Source: Planctomycetota bacterium
Lineage (GTDB): Bacteria; Planctomycetota; Phycisphaerae; Sedimentisphaerales; Anaerobacaceae
Reading direction: 5' to 3'
Assembly (NCBI GenBank): GCA_013202635.1
Contig: JABMRO010000018.1
Location: forward strand, 1-15,316
Length of the DNA: 15,316 nucleotides
This document shows, one piece after another, positions 1-8,900 of this stretch (position 1 is its first letter; every line of letters begins with the position of its first letter). A program made the position numbers and the translations under genes. The notes beneath the pieces are model-generated. The model had not been told where the DNA came from. It saw only the letters and a list, made by a program, of their open reading frames with translations, and did no database searches.

Positions 1-34
1 ATCTTGATCCATGCAAAAAAACAAGGGGCATACC

Positions 35-910
35 ATGAAAACAGCAAGAGGTTTCACACTGATTGAACTGTTAGTTGTAATTGCCATAATTGCTGTTTTG
101 ATGGCTGTTTTGATGCCGGCACTAAGCGCAGCCAAGAAACAGGCGACTATGGCGAGGTGCCTGACGAACCATCGCAGCCTCACGGCCGGGTGGGTCATGT
201 ATGCAGATGACAATGACGGCTTTCTTATGAGCAATGGCGCCTGTTACGATAATGCTTCTGATAAGAGCCCTTGGGTTCACCGGCCCAAGGACATCGCCGG
301 AAACAGTTTGCCCTCGCCTGCACCCGAGACCATTACGGATCAGGACAGGTTTCGCGGAATACAGCTTGGCACGATGTGGCCCTACGTCAAAGATGTGGAT
401 GTCTATCGCTGCCCGGGTGATAATCGCCGAAGCACAAGGCGACCCCCGCGTGATTGTTTTCGCAGCTATTCCATCTCCTATGCTTTTGGCCCTCTTAGCG
501 AAGGAAATCTACAGGGTCGTGGCGGATATAAATACCATAGAAAGATGCTCGATGTCCAGAACGGGGCTCTATATTATGTCTTCATCGAGGAGGAGCACAA
601 CGGTAGTGCTTATGGCGCAAACGAAGGCGGATGGCATTTACCTATGGGAGGCAGCATGAATCGCCTCGCCAATCCCGGCAGTTATGCCTTTTATGACCCC
701 CTGGCTTCGTACCACATCAAGGCAAGCACCTTCGGCTTTGCTGACGGCCATGCCGAGAAACGAAAGTGGATGGATAAACGAACTCTCGAGTTCATCAGCT
801 TCAATGCAGATGACCCATCGTCTCATTCCGGATTTACCGTAGCTTCACCCAACAACGAAGACCTCCGCTGGATAGTCCGACACTTCGTCTCAGTAAAACG
901 TGTCGAATAA
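35..910 (+). CDS. Type IV prepilin-like protein with H-X9-DG motif (DUF1559-like)
   Basis: Predicted 291-residue pseudopilin-like surface protein. The N-terminus has a class III prepilin signal: a short basic leader, cleavage expected between Gly6 and Phe7, Glu11 at the +5 position of the mature protein, then a hydrophobic helix to about residue 31. Near the C-terminus His227 is followed by nine residues and then Asp-Gly, the H-X9-DG signature of the prepilin-processing-associated family that is abundant in Planctomycetota, Lentisphaerota and Verrucomicrobiota. The middle part is likely a beta-rich globular head. I chose ATG at 35 because AAGGGG lies 6 bases upstream; the in-frame ATG at 11 has only 10 bases of upstream sequence in the window and would add eight polar residues before the leader. 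It is the only plus-strand gene here and converges on the LamG gene. The role is probably envelope or secretion-related; individual members of the family are poorly characterised. Confidence 0.9.
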   Translation: MKTARGFTLIELLVVIAIIAVLMAVLMPALSAAKKQATMARCLTNHRSLTAGWVMYADDNDGFLMSNGACYDNASDKSPWVHRPKDIAGNSLPSPAPETITDQDRFRGIQLGTMWPYVKDVDVYRCPGDNRRSTRRPPRDCFRSYSISYAFGPLSEGNLQGRGGYKYHRKMLDVQNGALYYVFIEEEHNGSAYGANEGGWHLPMGGSMNRLANPGSYAFYDPLASYHIKASTFGFADGHAEKRKWMDKRTLEFISFNADDPSSHSGFTVASPNNEDLRWIVRHFVSVKRVE

Positions 911-927
911 TTGTACTGCTTTTTCTT

Positions 928-960
928 TTTCCTTATCTACACTAAGGGGACGCTTTTTTT
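928..960 (+). terminator. Candidate intrinsic terminator of the prepilin-like gene
   Basis: An 8-bp stem pairs 928-935 with 943-950 (five Watson-Crick pairs CCTTA/TAAGG at the loop end, extended by two G-U wobbles and one A-T) around a 7-base loop. It is followed by CGC and then seven T at 954-960. It lies 18 bases after the stop codon at 910. The stem is weak, so this is a moderate call. Confidence 0.4.
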
Positions 961-1073
961 ATTATCTCAATTCCCCGTGGCTTTCCCTAGCTCAATCCGG
1001 CTACTGCCATCATCCGCATCTACGTGTACCCTCCTTGACATATCACGGATTGTGCCCTGAGTTTCTATATTGC

Positions 1074-1113
1074 TCTAAGACAAAGGGGCCTATACCGTAT
1101 TGGTATAGACCCC
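1074..1113 (-). terminator. Intrinsic terminator of the LamG gene
   Basis: Arms 1085-1096 and 1102-1113 form an inverted repeat with a 5-base loop. Read as minus-strand RNA all 12 positions pair, because the one non-complementary position becomes a U-G wobble; read as plus-strand RNA it is a C-A mismatch. On the minus strand the stem is followed by a T-rich stretch (CTTTGTCTTAG). It lies about 50 bases past the stop of the LamG gene at 1162. The wobble and the T-rich side both favour the minus strand. Confidence 0.65.
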
Positions 1114-1161
1114 GAGTTAGTTCATATCTACTACACAATTTTATCTGTTTCAAAGTCAGGC

Positions 1162-3360
1162 TTATGGTGCCAGTGCATACAGACGGATATCATCGAAATA
1201 CATCATACCCGAACCACCGGCCACCGGATTGCTCCTGTTACCAAGACCAAGAGTAATCGAACTGACATTGGCAAGGTTCACGCCCTGGTCGACAAACGCC
1301 TGCAGGTCGATATTCCATTGGGTCCAGGAAGTTCTCAGTGCCGCATCAGGATTATCATGATTGACCACCGCGCTGCCATTAAGGGCAACATACAAATTCT
1401 CAGCAGCATTAGCCGCTTCACCTCTGAACCAAATAGTCAGTGTGTTTATACCGTTCACCGTCCAGTCACGCGTAGAAGTCAATGTCAAAGTCGCCTCGGA
1501 TTTCCCGACAGCATTATCATAGGACATTGGCATCGACTGCAAACCGCCGTGAACGATGGTTTGCTCGGTAAAAGGAGGATTATCATAACCAACGACAGAG
1601 CCGTTTATTGCCGGGTTATCGAATCCGTCCAGCCAGACATTAAATATCCTGTTGCTCGCCGGATCACTGGGATCAAGGTCATTGTAGCTCTCAAAGTCAT
1701 CCACGACAAGGAAGTTGGCCGTCGTAAAGCTCCAGACCGGACCAATCCACGGACTGTCGGCGTTGGTATTATTGACCTCATCAATCCGCCAGTAATAAGT
1801 AGTATTCCATTCAAGTTGTCCGGCGTCATAGCTCTCGGAACCAAGGTTCCTCGTACCTTTATACTCAGGCGAACTCGTATCGGCGTTTTTCACAGCTTCT
1901 TTATCTGCTCCGAAATATACCTGATGAGAAGCGGCAAAGACTCCCGGCACCCAGCTAAGAGTCGGTGTTTGTGTCACATCCACAGCGCCGTTAGCCGGCT
2001 CCAGACTGCCCACCGCACCCACTGTTGTAAAGCTCCAGACATCGCCTTTATGCGTTTCTACAATATCAAACTCATCGACCCGCCAGTAATAAGTCTTACT
2101 CAACTCAAGCGGGCCGGGGTCAAAGCTCGCAGCTCCCAGAGGGAGTCCTTCGGTGGCATTGCTGACATCGTCAAAATTGTCACCGAAGTACACATAGTGC
2201 ATTTTCGCACCAAAACCTGCCGTCCAGCCAAGCTGCACATTCAGATCTACAGACTCAGCACCATTAGCCGGGTCGGGTGCATAAGCGGTTTTAGGAGGAA
2301 TACTAAAGCTCCAGACAGGACCCACCCAGGGACTGTTCGGCTCGGTGTCATTGACCTCATCAATTCGCCAGTAGTAGGTTGTGCCCGGTACAAGGCCATC
2401 CGGAAAAGGAAATCCGGGAAAACCGACAACAATAAATGTATCGGCCTGGTTGCTCTGGAATGTGCTTTCGGCTCCGGCATTCACATCGTCAAAATTATCG
2501 CCCAGGTAAATATCATGAGAAACTGCAAAATCTCCTGGCGACCAGCCAATATTTACCCAAGTATCCGGATATACGGCACCGTCAGCGGGAGTAGGGCCAA
2601 AGGCGAAGGGATATCCTCCGGAAGCTTCCATAAGGATTTGAATCTCGTCCTGGGTCAGGGCCCCATCGTAAAGACGCACATCATCAAGGAAACCATGAAA
2701 ATATTTGCTTATGTGAGATATGTCCGTATCATAGGCTTCAGAGGGTTGACTGCCAATCGACGCATTAACAGAGGCATCAGTGGCAACCGCATCACCTCCC
2801 TTTGCTGTGCTGCCAACTTCCTCGCCGTTCAGGTACAGCCGCATCGTAGTTCCATCCCAGGTTGCGGCAGCATGCTGCCACTCTCCAATTTCCAAAACCC
2901 CGGAACTGGCAATCAAGGTAGTAGTGTTCTGCCCATCAGTTGTTTTCAGACGGAACCTCAGCCTTATTTCACCTGCCTCTGCAATTGTACTAAACATCCA
3001 CCAGTGATCGTTTTCACCCCATTCATTCGCCTTGGTGAGGATACGGCCATCGTTGATACCAAAGCCGTTCGGCTTAAGCCAGGCTGCCATTGTGATACCA
3101 GGACCCACAACGTCGAATGCGCCCAGCTCCACGACATCGCCAGTGCCATCGAACTCCAGTGCACCACCTATCTTCCCGGCCCCCCACTTTGGTTCACCCA
3201 TTATGGTGCCGTCGTGCCCATTGCCGCTTGCATCATGCGCTATCGTGCCGGATGTCTCATCTAATCTCCAGTGAGCTACGAGGTCTGCCCTGGCTGTGTT
3301 TCTCAACACCAAGCTTAGTATTAGAATGGAAAAGATAACGACAATCAGTTTTCTACACAT
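1162..3360 (-). CDS. Secreted LamG-domain protein with three TYYWR(I/V)DE repeats
   Basis: A 732-residue secreted, multi-domain protein. Residues 1-25 are a Sec signal peptide (basic start, long hydrophobic core, Ala-Arg-Ala before Asp26). Residues about 27-245 match a LamG/concanavalin A-like jelly-roll, with the AHWRLDE entry, an AAWLKP strand and FLDDVRLYDGALT near the end. Residues about 256-548 hold three Fn3-like repeats, each with TYYWR(I/V)DE (residues 328, 423, 521) and a closing VWSF. Residues about 552-730 form a further beta-rich domain opening with VDDFESYND and ending YFDDIRLY, similar to carbohydrate-binding jelly-rolls. No catalytic motif and no PEP-CTERM, LPXTG or type IX-like C-terminal sorting tail is visible. 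The start is well supported: AAGGAGG lies just upstream. The likely role is glycan binding or cell-surface adhesion, next to the propeller genes. The function is inferred from the fold only. Confidence 0.9.
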   Translation of the reverse strand: MCRKLIVVIFSILILSLVLRNTARADLVAHWRLDETSGTIAHDASGNGHDGTIMGEPKWGAGKIGGALEFDGTGDVVELGAFDVVGPGITMAAWLKPNGFGINDGRILTKANEWGENDHWWMFSTIAEAGEIRLRFRLKTTDGQNTTTLIASSGVLEIGEWQHAAATWDGTTMRLYLNGEEVGSTAKGGDAVATDASVNASIGSQPSEAYDTDISHISKYFHGFLDDVRLYDGALTQDEIQILMEASGGYPFAFGPTPADGAVYPDTWVNIGWSPGDFAVSHDIYLGDNFDDVNAGAESTFQSNQADTFIVVGFPGFPFPDGLVPGTTYYWRIDEVNDTEPNSPWVGPVWSFSIPPKTAYAPDPANGAESVDLNVQLGWTAGFGAKMHYVYFGDNFDDVSNATEGLPLGAASFDPGPLELSKTYYWRVDEFDIVETHKGDVWSFTTVGAVGSLEPANGAVDVTQTPTLSWVPGVFAASHQVYFGADKEAVKNADTSSPEYKGTRNLGSESYDAGQLEWNTTYYWRIDEVNNTNADSPWIGPVWSFTTANFLVVDDFESYNDLDPSDPASNRIFNVWLDGFDNPAINGSVVGYDNPPFTEQTIVHGGLQSMPMSYDNAVGKSEATLTLTSTRDWTVNGINTLTIWFRGEAANAAENLYVALNGSAVVNHDNPDAALRTSWTQWNIDLQAFVDQGVNLANVSSITLGLGNRSNPVAGGSGMMYFDDIRLYALAP
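1717..2595 (-). repeat. Three tandem Fn3-like protein repeats in the LamG protein
   Basis: Three modules of about 90-100 codons. The TYYWR(I/V)DE motifs start at residues 328, 423 and 521, so the periods are 95 and 98. Each module begins with a P-A-(D/N)-G-A segment, contains a Y-(L/F)-G strand and ends with VWSF. The first two also share GDNFDDV, which the third has lost (GADKEAV). The first module carries an extra Gly/Pro/Phe-rich loop before its TYYWRIDE. Confidence 0.75.
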
Positions 3361-3508
3361 AATACTCCTCCTTCAAAATATATTGTAATAGAAACGATTA
3401 ATAATAATTCTTTTCTTCGCTATATTATTCCACATGACATATTTACGCAGAATAAATTTTCAACTTGAAGCTACTTCCTTTCTCCAAAATCCTTATGTGA
3501 GTTGTAAA

Positions 3509-3538
3509 TCAAAAAAAGTGAAAACGTAAATAAGCCAT
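3509..3538 (-). other. Nine-codon ORF with strong SD in the LamG leader
   Basis: ATG at 3538 is preceded by AGGAGG (3549-3554) with a 10-base spacing. It encodes nine residues (MAYLRFHFF) and ends at TGA 3511-3509; its last codons coincide with a run of seven T. It lies inside the untranslated leader predicted from the promoter at 3591-3620. It could be a leader peptide or chance. There is no codon repeat that would name a sensed amino acid. Confidence 0.2.
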
Positions 3539-3590
3539 AAAAATTACGCCTCCTGAGAGAATGGAAGTAACTGATCTCCTACTGTTCTCA

Positions 3591-3620
3591 TTTATAACAG
3601 ATTAATCTCACTCTCGTCAA
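3591..3620 (-). promoter_or_regulatory. Candidate sigma-70-type promoter for the LamG gene
   Basis: On the minus strand, TTGACG (3615-3620) and TATAAA (3591-3596) are separated by 18 bases. The -35 matches the consensus at five of six positions, as does the -10. Transcription would start near 3584, giving a 5' leader of about 220 bases before the LamG start at 3360, which is long. This is sequence inspection only. Confidence 0.4.
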
Positions 3621-3665
3621 GGGAAATCTCAGTTTTTTGTAGTTCTCTACTCAAGTTCACTAAAG

Positions 3666-5933
3666 TCACAGGTTCTCAAATACCCAAATTTTCGGATTGT
3701 ACCACCCGATGGAGATGATATCCAGATCGCCATCGCCATCGATATCCACGGCCTGGGTTCCATCATGATGATCAATAGTGTTCTTGGAGTCTTTATCAAT
3801 AACGTGTTGTTTCCATCTGTTTCCTGCTCTTATATTTTCAAATAGTACCACGCGATTTTCCTGCTTGCCTCGATGCTCGCCGATCACCACATCCGGGTCC
3901 CCATCTCCATCGAAATCGGCAGTGTCCATACTGAAACCCTGACCATCAATGACATCTATCTTGTGGCGTGTCCACTTATCCGTGGGATCCTCCGGTGCTT
4001 CAAACCACCATACATCAGTACCATTCTCCAAAGAGACCACGGCATCCAGTCGGCCATCTCCGTTAACATCCGCCAGGTCCACGCGGTCAGGTTCACCTTG
4101 GGTAATCTTTCCCATGCGGAACGTGGTCCACTTGTTGCCATCATTGCGCAGCCACACATCACCCAGCAAAAGATCCAGGTCTCCGTCCCTGTCGATGTCG
4201 CCGTAATCCAGGTCTTCTCCCTGTGGCGGACTGCTTACGGTTGTGCTAAGTAGTGTCGATGTCCATTTTGTCTTGGCAGGATCAGAAGGGACATTCAGGG
4301 CGTGGATGCCGCCTCCATCGCGATGCCAGGAGAGCGCGACTTGCAAGCCACTGTCCAGTCGTCCCACAGTACATCCCTGGAGGAAGTCACCGCCGCCGCT
4401 GTAATTAATGTTCTTCAGGATAGAAAACTCGCCCTTGCCATTGTTTTGAGCCCATACGAAAGTGGTGTTCTTAGCGGCACCAACACCTTCTGTGCCAAGA
4501 ATATCCGGATCGCCGTCACCATCGAAGTCATGTACAATAGCCATATTCTTTAAAGGCTCACCGATGGATCTTTGTTTCCATGTGCCGGATAGTTTTCCGG
4601 GATTTTTCCACCACCAGCCTCCCGCGACCAGGTCTTTGTGTCCATCGCAGTCGACATCAGCTCCTTGCACGAACATAGCTCTTTGTGGCAGGTCGTCGAT
4701 GAAGTGACGTTCCCACTTGTCCAGGGAGACCTTTTGCACACCTTTGTTCAACAGCACATCTACACGAGGAGAATTATGATTGTACGGCTTCATAAGGATA
4801 TCCAGATCGCCGTCACCATCCAGATCGGCTAGTTTGCCTTCGTGGATGCCCTGACCATGAGAGGCGACTGTCTCTGTGAAACCACCCTTGCCATTGCCAT
4901 ACCAGATGTACGTTTTGGCATTGTCACCTGCACCAGGCTTGCCCATCTCACCTATAAAAATATCCAAGTTTCCATCACTGTCTATATCCCTTATCTCACA
5001 GGTATGTCCATGGATGATATATCGAAGCGTCTGGGCGATCCATGCCTGGCCATTCCACTGGTACCACTTGGCGTCACCATTCATATCGCCGGGACTAAAG
5101 ACTACTTCCGGGCGGCCACCCTTAACCAACTGGCCCACAGCGCATTGAGTAAAGGCCATTTCGGCATCAATGACATTTTCCTCATACCGAGTGCCGCCTT
5201 TATGTTTGAACCAGCGGCCGCCTCCCACAATATCCAACTTGCCGTCCAGGTCGATATCCATGGGAATGGAAGGAAAGCCTTCACGTTCGCGTCCTGAACT
5301 CCAGGAATAGATGGTGTTTGATGACCAGGGCCCGGTTTGTTTGGGATTCGATGGTATCTCGTAAAGCAGAAGTTTCCTGGCTCTTTGATGCCATGAAACG
5401 AACTCCAGCTTCCCGTCACCGTCGAAATCTCCAACAGTCTGGTCATGATGTTTATTGCCGTCAGCATTTTTAATGGTGTGACGGTTCCATGGTCTGGAGA
5501 AAACCGGATAAGGATTTTCCCACCACCATATCCTGTTTCCGCTGGCATCCTGGCCAAAGATAACATCCAGATCACCATCCCGGTCAATATCGCAGACATC
5601 ACCACCAGCTTCCGGTTTAAGGTGGGTATTGTCGATTATATTCATGTCCCAGCTTTTTCCGTTGTACTTATACCAGACCACAGAGGGTGTTTGAGTACGT
5701 TCGGTCACGACAAAGTCGTCGATACCGTCCTTATCAAGGTCTGCTACGATACATGCTGTCTGCTGGTTGCCGCCGTTGGGGCCGGGCAAGGTCTTGCGTT
5801 CCCATCGAATCCTGGCCTGGGCACTATGACACCATGTGAACAATGCTAACGATAAACAGACCAAAAGAAATAATCGTTCGGTCCTATTCGTTGTCAAAAA
5901 TGAAATCATTTTTTGTCGTTCTCGATTTTTCAT
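3666..5933 (-). CDS. Secreted double seven-bladed FG-GAP/VCBS propeller protein
   Basis: A 755-residue exported protein made almost wholly of FG-GAP/VCBS repeats. A long signal peptide (about residues 1-40, hydrophobic core 21-34, ending AQA) precedes two propellers. Calcium loops of the DxDxDG type start at residues 65, 115, 169, 226, 316 and 370, with a degenerate fifth blade near 265-285; then at 426, 469, 579, 622, 673 and 730, with a degenerate blade near 523. That gives seven plus seven blades. Aromatic WWWENPYP and WFKH motifs and conserved histidines (HHDQ at 162-165, HGHT at 308-311, His364) mark the first propeller. The start at 5933 is supported by GGAGG nine bases upstream. It follows the larger propeller gene by 30 bases, so co-transcription is likely. 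No lipobox is visible around Cys26 or Cys35. It may bind or cleave glycans; the substrate is unknown. Confidence 0.9.
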   Translation of the reverse strand: MKNRERQKMISFLTTNRTERLFLLVCLSLALFTWCHSAQARIRWERKTLPGPNGGNQQTACIVADLDKDGIDDFVVTERTQTPSVVWYKYNGKSWDMNIIDNTHLKPEAGGDVCDIDRDGDLDVIFGQDASGNRIWWWENPYPVFSRPWNRHTIKNADGNKHHDQTVGDFDGDGKLEFVSWHQRARKLLLYEIPSNPKQTGPWSSNTIYSWSSGREREGFPSIPMDIDLDGKLDIVGGGRWFKHKGGTRYEENVIDAEMAFTQCAVGQLVKGGRPEVVFSPGDMNGDAKWYQWNGQAWIAQTLRYIIHGHTCEIRDIDSDGNLDIFIGEMGKPGAGDNAKTYIWYGNGKGGFTETVASHGQGIHEGKLADLDGDGDLDILMKPYNHNSPRVDVLLNKGVQKVSLDKWERHFIDDLPQRAMFVQGADVDCDGHKDLVAGGWWWKNPGKLSGTWKQRSIGEPLKNMAIVHDFDGDGDPDILGTEGVGAAKNTTFVWAQNNGKGEFSILKNINYSGGGDFLQGCTVGRLDSGLQVALSWHRDGGGIHALNVPSDPAKTKWTSTLLSTTVSSPPQGEDLDYGDIDRDGDLDLLLGDVWLRNDGNKWTTFRMGKITQGEPDRVDLADVNGDGRLDAVVSLENGTDVWWFEAPEDPTDKWTRHKIDVIDGQGFSMDTADFDGDGDPDVVIGEHRGKQENRVVLFENIRAGNRWKQHVIDKDSKNTIDHHDGTQAVDIDGDGDLDIISIGWYNPKIWVFENL
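4734..5786 (-). repeat. Shared propeller module, copy 1 (N-terminal in the 755-aa protein)
   Basis: Residues about 50-400 of the 755-residue protein. The calcium-loop spacing is 50, 54, 57, 90 and 54 residues, with the long 90 step caused by a degenerate fifth blade (VKGGRPEVVF). The copy in the neighbouring gene (7125-8168) has spacing 50, 56, 55, 91 and 54 and the same landmark motifs in the same order. Confidence 0.8.
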
Positions 5934-5963
5934 GGTTATATACCTCCAAAATCTGTTTCAAAG

Positions 5964-8900
5964 CTACTGTATTCCGGCAATCTCCGGATTGCCCACTTCA
6001 ATAACCATCGGGCTGTATGCCGATTTGATAATTTTGCAAAATTCTGCGAAAGAGGAACATTCACAGAGACCTATCGTGAAATGTGCCGGTACCATATCCA
6101 TAAATTTATTCAAGCCTTTACGGCCAAAACCAAACACAGTCATCTGACTCTGCATCGGCCAGTAAGAATCTGTCGCCTCATCATCCTCGTGATGGATCAA
6201 AAAGATTGCCCGATTGTCATCACCAAAATAAAGCCATTCTCCCAGGTGGCCGGGGACGGATATGTCTACATCCCATTTCATTTTTGCAAGAGTTCTCATG
6301 CCATTCGGTGTACCAGGTCTAATGCAATAATCTGAATCTTCATCAAGTTTACCGCCCGGAGTGCCTTCATATAAAAACCAGTAAGGTGTTCGCATTTTCA
6401 AGACGGTCAGCCTGGCATAAGCTGGAAATATGTCCCAGATACATTCCATTTTCCCATCATTTGAACGGGAGAATATACTAATCTTTATTGGCCCACGACT
6501 GATTATTTTACTGTTTGATACAGTTTTGCCCGGGTGGCAATAACCTTCCGGATATCCCATATTAGGGATGCCGCGATACTCCCCGGCAGGGCCGCCTCCC
6601 GGTCGATATCCAAGCCAATCGTTGCCGTCTTTATCTATGATGCCGGCGAATCCGGCTCCTTGTTTGTGGTAGTAATAGGTGGCATTTTGTGTCTCAATCT
6701 TGAAACTTTCCTGACCTTGATACTCAACTACGCTAGTTAAGCGGACAAGCGATTTGAAAGAAGGTGGTGAATGAGCAGTTTCAGCATGGCTGAAGTAAAC
6801 GTGAAAGATGCGTGTCGAATTTGCAGGAATCTTCCCGTCCGCCATAAAGGTAATTTTACCTTTTGCGTTAGTACCAGGATTAAACCCGGGAGCTTTGTCG
6901 AATTGGAACTTTACTGAGTGTTTGATTATATCGCCTGAAGCATCGACCTCTGTCACTCTGATTGATTTGGCATCAAAATTTATTTTTTTGCCGGTACGTC
7001 TGAGCAGTTGTGTAAAGTTCATCTCCACCTCAACTGGCTTATCCAGACGATTGTATCCTGCTGCGTTTACTCTGACAGGAACACGGTATTTGCGCGATCC
7101 ATCTAACCATGCCCCCTTTGCTTTGTATGTACCATTGTTTAGCCAAATATCAACCCGCTGGTGTTCCTGGAAATCTTTTTGGAGTATATCTAAATCACCA
7201 TCGCCGTCCATGTCACCGATTCGACCTTCGTGCGTTCCTATACCAGTGGATACAATCTGTATCTTAAAATTACCTTTGCCGTCTCCATACAGAATCAACT
7301 GTCTGCATTTATCGCCCGGTCCCGGCCTGTACATTTCAGCGGCATAAATATCCAGATTGCCGTCGCTGTTTATATCGCCGACCTGTAAGGTATGTCCGTG
7401 ATCAACTTTTTCGATCAGCGTATGTTTAATCCACTTATCAACTTTCCATTCGTACAGGTTTAACGGTCCAATCCCATCGCCTGAATTCAGCACGATTTCA
7501 GGCTGGCCTCCTTTGATGAAATCACCGGCGGCTGAACGTGACATCCCGTATTTTTGATCAACGATATTAGCGGTAAAATTCTTGCCGCCGTTATGTTTGA
7601 ACCACATACCTCCACCGATGAGATCTATCTTTCCGTCAAGGTCAATATCAGCCTTGGCAAAACCTTCATATTTGAACGCACGCGGCCATGACCATATTTC
7701 CGTAAACGACCAGTTATCTTTCTTTTTAGGATTGTCAGGTATGTCGGCGATCAGTAGCTTCCGGGCTGTTTGGTTCCAAAAAACCAATTCCGCCTTGCCG
7801 TCGCCATCGAAGTCACCGAATATCTGGTCGTGGTGCTGCTTTTGTCCTTCGTTTTTGATGGTATAGCGATTCCAGGGTTTATTGGATTTGTAGTTCGGAT
7901 ATGGATTCTCCCACCACCAGACTTCATTAGTGGCCCAACTGCCGCCTTGCAGGATATCAAGGTCACCATCACCGTCGATGTCCCAGTATGTACCGCCGGC
8001 CTCGATATGGCTTTGTCGATTGTCGAGAAGATACCTTTTCCAGCCGGTACTGGTATGCCGGAACCAGACCATACTTGTTTCCTCACTCCAACCGGCAATA
8101 ACAAAATCGTTCACTCCGTCTTTATCGATATCCAAAACTAACGAGGCGGCCTGACGTTCGACATCCGGTTTTGGTATATCTCCTTTCATACTCGAAAGAT
8201 GAATCCAGGTCTTACTTTTATTTTCCCACATCTCGATTGGTTGGTAGTCGCCGCTCCAGTTTGCACCTATGATATCGATATCTCCATCATTTCCAATGTC
8301 ACCAACCTGGATGTAATGAGAGCCTCTGGTGGATACGATTTGTTTGTTCCATGATAAACCACTGCTCTGATTTAAATAGACAGCAACTTCATCAGGATCG
8401 GTACTCTGGTGCATTTCCGCCGATACTACATCTATTGCCCCGTCGCCGTTGATATCCGCAGTTACCAATCCATGAATAACACATTCGATAGATTCGGCGA
8501 TAATATGTTCGGACCAATCTCCCTTCTTCGGGTCGGACGGTGCTTCGAACCAGGACATCTTATAAAAATTTCCCTTTAGTTCCGCCGGTGAAAGAACGAC
8601 GTCCGGCAAGGCATCGCCGTTGATATCAGCTATTTGTATGGTCGCATCAGAATGCCAATTTGCAAATCGGTGTGCGCTCCATTGTCCGTTTATTATGTCT
8701 CGTGTATTTTCGAACCAGATGCCGCCGATGACTATATCAAGGTCCCCATCCCTATCGATATCACCCAGAGTGATACCCTCTCCATGTGGACACTCAATAA
8801 TCCTCTCAGTCCACGAGCCGGTCCCGTCCTGACGCCATAGATGGATTGTATTTCCTGCTTTATGGCCGAACTCAGATTGGTCTCGCGTAACAATGTCCAT

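Larger units (their letters stand above)
3361..3665. other. 305-base intergenic spacer upstream of the LamG gene
   Basis: AT-rich spacer between two minus-strand genes. It holds the candidate promoter at 3591-3620, a strong SD (CCTCCT on the plus strand, 3549-3554) feeding a 9-codon ORF at 3509-3538, and the SD of the LamG gene at about 3365-3373. I see no convincing intrinsic terminator for the upstream propeller gene, so read-through is possible. No tRNA and no longer gene is visible. Confidence 0.6.

Noticed and set aside
1318..3264. 648-codon open frame on the plus strand, antisense to the LamG gene
   Set aside because: It has no signal peptide, domain pattern or ribosome-binding site, and its residue composition is that of an antisense frame. 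The minus-strand frame shows clear LamG and repeat motifs.
3541..3665. Possible intrinsic terminator for the 755-residue propeller gene (GAGAA/TTCTC pairing and a GAGATT direct repeat)
   Set aside because: The stem is five pairs with a loop above 20 bases, and the GAGATT copies are direct, not inverted; no T run follows.
3720..5400. Several 80-170-codon frames on both strands inside the propeller genes
   Set aside because: They are shadows in other frames of the repetitive propeller coding sequence and carry no independent start signals or motifs.
5815..5860. Possible lipobox (Cys26 or Cys35) in the signal peptide of the 755-residue protein
   Set aside because: Neither Cys is preceded by the L-(A/S)-(G/A) pattern; a signal peptidase I site after AQA fits better.
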